Positions 12,784 to 13,001 of a stretch of DNA of 13,001 nt are shown one piece after another. Source of the stretch: Methanosarcinaceae archaeon (GTDB taxonomy: Archaea > Halobacteriota > Methanosarcinia > Methanosarcinales > Methanosarcinaceae). The DNA lies in the NCBI GenBank assembly GCA_017613335.1, contig JAGAEB010000020.1, forward strand, positions 1 through 13,001, written 5' to 3'. The notes beneath the pieces are model-generated. The model saw only the letters and a program-made list of their open reading frames with translations. It was not told the origin of the DNA and searched no databases. Both the position numbers and the translations under genes were made by a program. How positions within the stretch are numbered: the stretch's first letter is position 1; every line of letters starts with the position of its first letter.

Positions 12784-12972
12784 AAAATCTGTTCGCTTCG
12801 CTCACAGATTTTCCGTTTTCTGTATGCACCTTTCTGACAGTGTTTTCGCTCGCTTTGCTCGCGATATGTTCGCAAAATCTGTTCGCTTCGCTCACAGATT
12901 TTCCGTTTGAAATATGCACCTCACTGTCTCTGCCTTCGCTCACAAAATCTGCTCGCTTCGCTCACAGATTTT
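12784..12972 (-). repeat. Right-edge array of hairpin repeats
   Basis: Three 29-nt hairpins lie at 12784-12812, 12874-12902 and 12944-12972 (end-to-end steps 90 and 70). Minus-strand arms are AAAATCTGT and (A/G)CAGATTTT, enclosing GA-GC-GAA-GC-GA. A fourth, different hairpin at 12846-12864 has arms TCGC/GCGA around GA-GC-AAA-GC-GA (minus strand). Spacers share AGGTGCAT and AAACGG with the left edge. The array lies just upstream of the regulator promoter, and another AGGTGCAT spacer runs to the window end. The minus-strand open frame through it, with repeated SVSEANRF, is a by-product of the repeat. Confidence 0.9.
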
Positions 12973-13001
12973 CTTTTTTTGTACATGCACCTTACTGTTT
13001 C

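Noticed and set aside
12647..12943. Minus-strand 98-codon open frame with repeated SVSEANRF
   Set aside because: The peptide repeat is only a translation of the DNA hairpin repeat, and the frame overlaps the regulator promoter and start.
1..13001. tRNA or rRNA genes
   Set aside because: I saw no cloverleaf with GGTTCRA-type T-arm or rRNA core sequence on either strand; this was by eye only.

Overview
The window looks like chromosomal DNA of a methanogenic archaeon, most likely order Methanomicrobiales and perhaps close to Methanocorpusculum. The evidence is archaeal TATA boxes with AGGAGG/GGTGA ribosome sites, an archaeal Dpo4-type DinB with a C-terminal PIP box, a two-subunit class I fumarase, a secreted PEGA-like protein with a PGF-CTERM-like tail, and an XRE-cupin regulator beside a hotdog thioesterase and an acyl-CoA synthetase. 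DUF1848 and DUF3737 genes, which I associate mainly with gut bacteria, hint at a host-associated lineage. The assignment is inferred from gene content and style; there is no rRNA or marker gene here.

Layout. Bases 1-97 hold a hairpin repeat. Six minus-strand genes follow: dinB (98-1204), fumarase beta and alpha (1369-2001 and 2003-2974, translationally coupled), a DUF1848 radical-SAM-like protein (3212-4213, GTG start), a DUF3737 beta-helix protein (4248-5084) and a flavodoxin-like lipoprotein (5276-5947). A 314-base divergent region with facing promoters leads to three plus-strand genes: a PaaI-type thioesterase (6262-6642), a class V aminotransferase (6697-8046) and a secreted repeat protein (8360-9112). 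A convergent region with one intrinsic-like terminator per strand (9171-9205 and 9304-9344) separates these from the last minus-strand group: acyl-CoA synthetase (9428-11110), 4HBT thioesterase (11129-11644) and XRE-cupin regulator (12067-12654). The right end (12784-13001) carries the left-edge hairpin repeat again, in opposite orientation.

How the genes fit together. Fumarase serves the partial reductive TCA branch used by these methanogens. The regulator, thioesterase and acyl-CoA synthetase form a plausible small-molecule acyl-CoA module. The synthetase reading frame is interrupted by an in-frame TAG at codon 19, although the remaining 541 codons are intact. No gene in the window ends in TAG.

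The most unusual property is non-coding. Nearly every promoter region carries its own private tandem-repeat array: 22 bp x4 before dinB, 13 bp x7 (each a TGTGT-C-ACACA dyad) before fumarase, 34 and 55 bp x2 before DUF3737, 23 bp x2 before the PaaI thioesterase, and 27 bp x6 (each a GATATC-centred palindrome) directly before the TATA box of the secreted protein. Several proteins also carry repeat-encoded tails. The terminal repeat forms a 29-nt hairpin with a 9-bp stem, tandem G.A mismatches and a GAA triloop; left and right copies differ by compensatory base changes.
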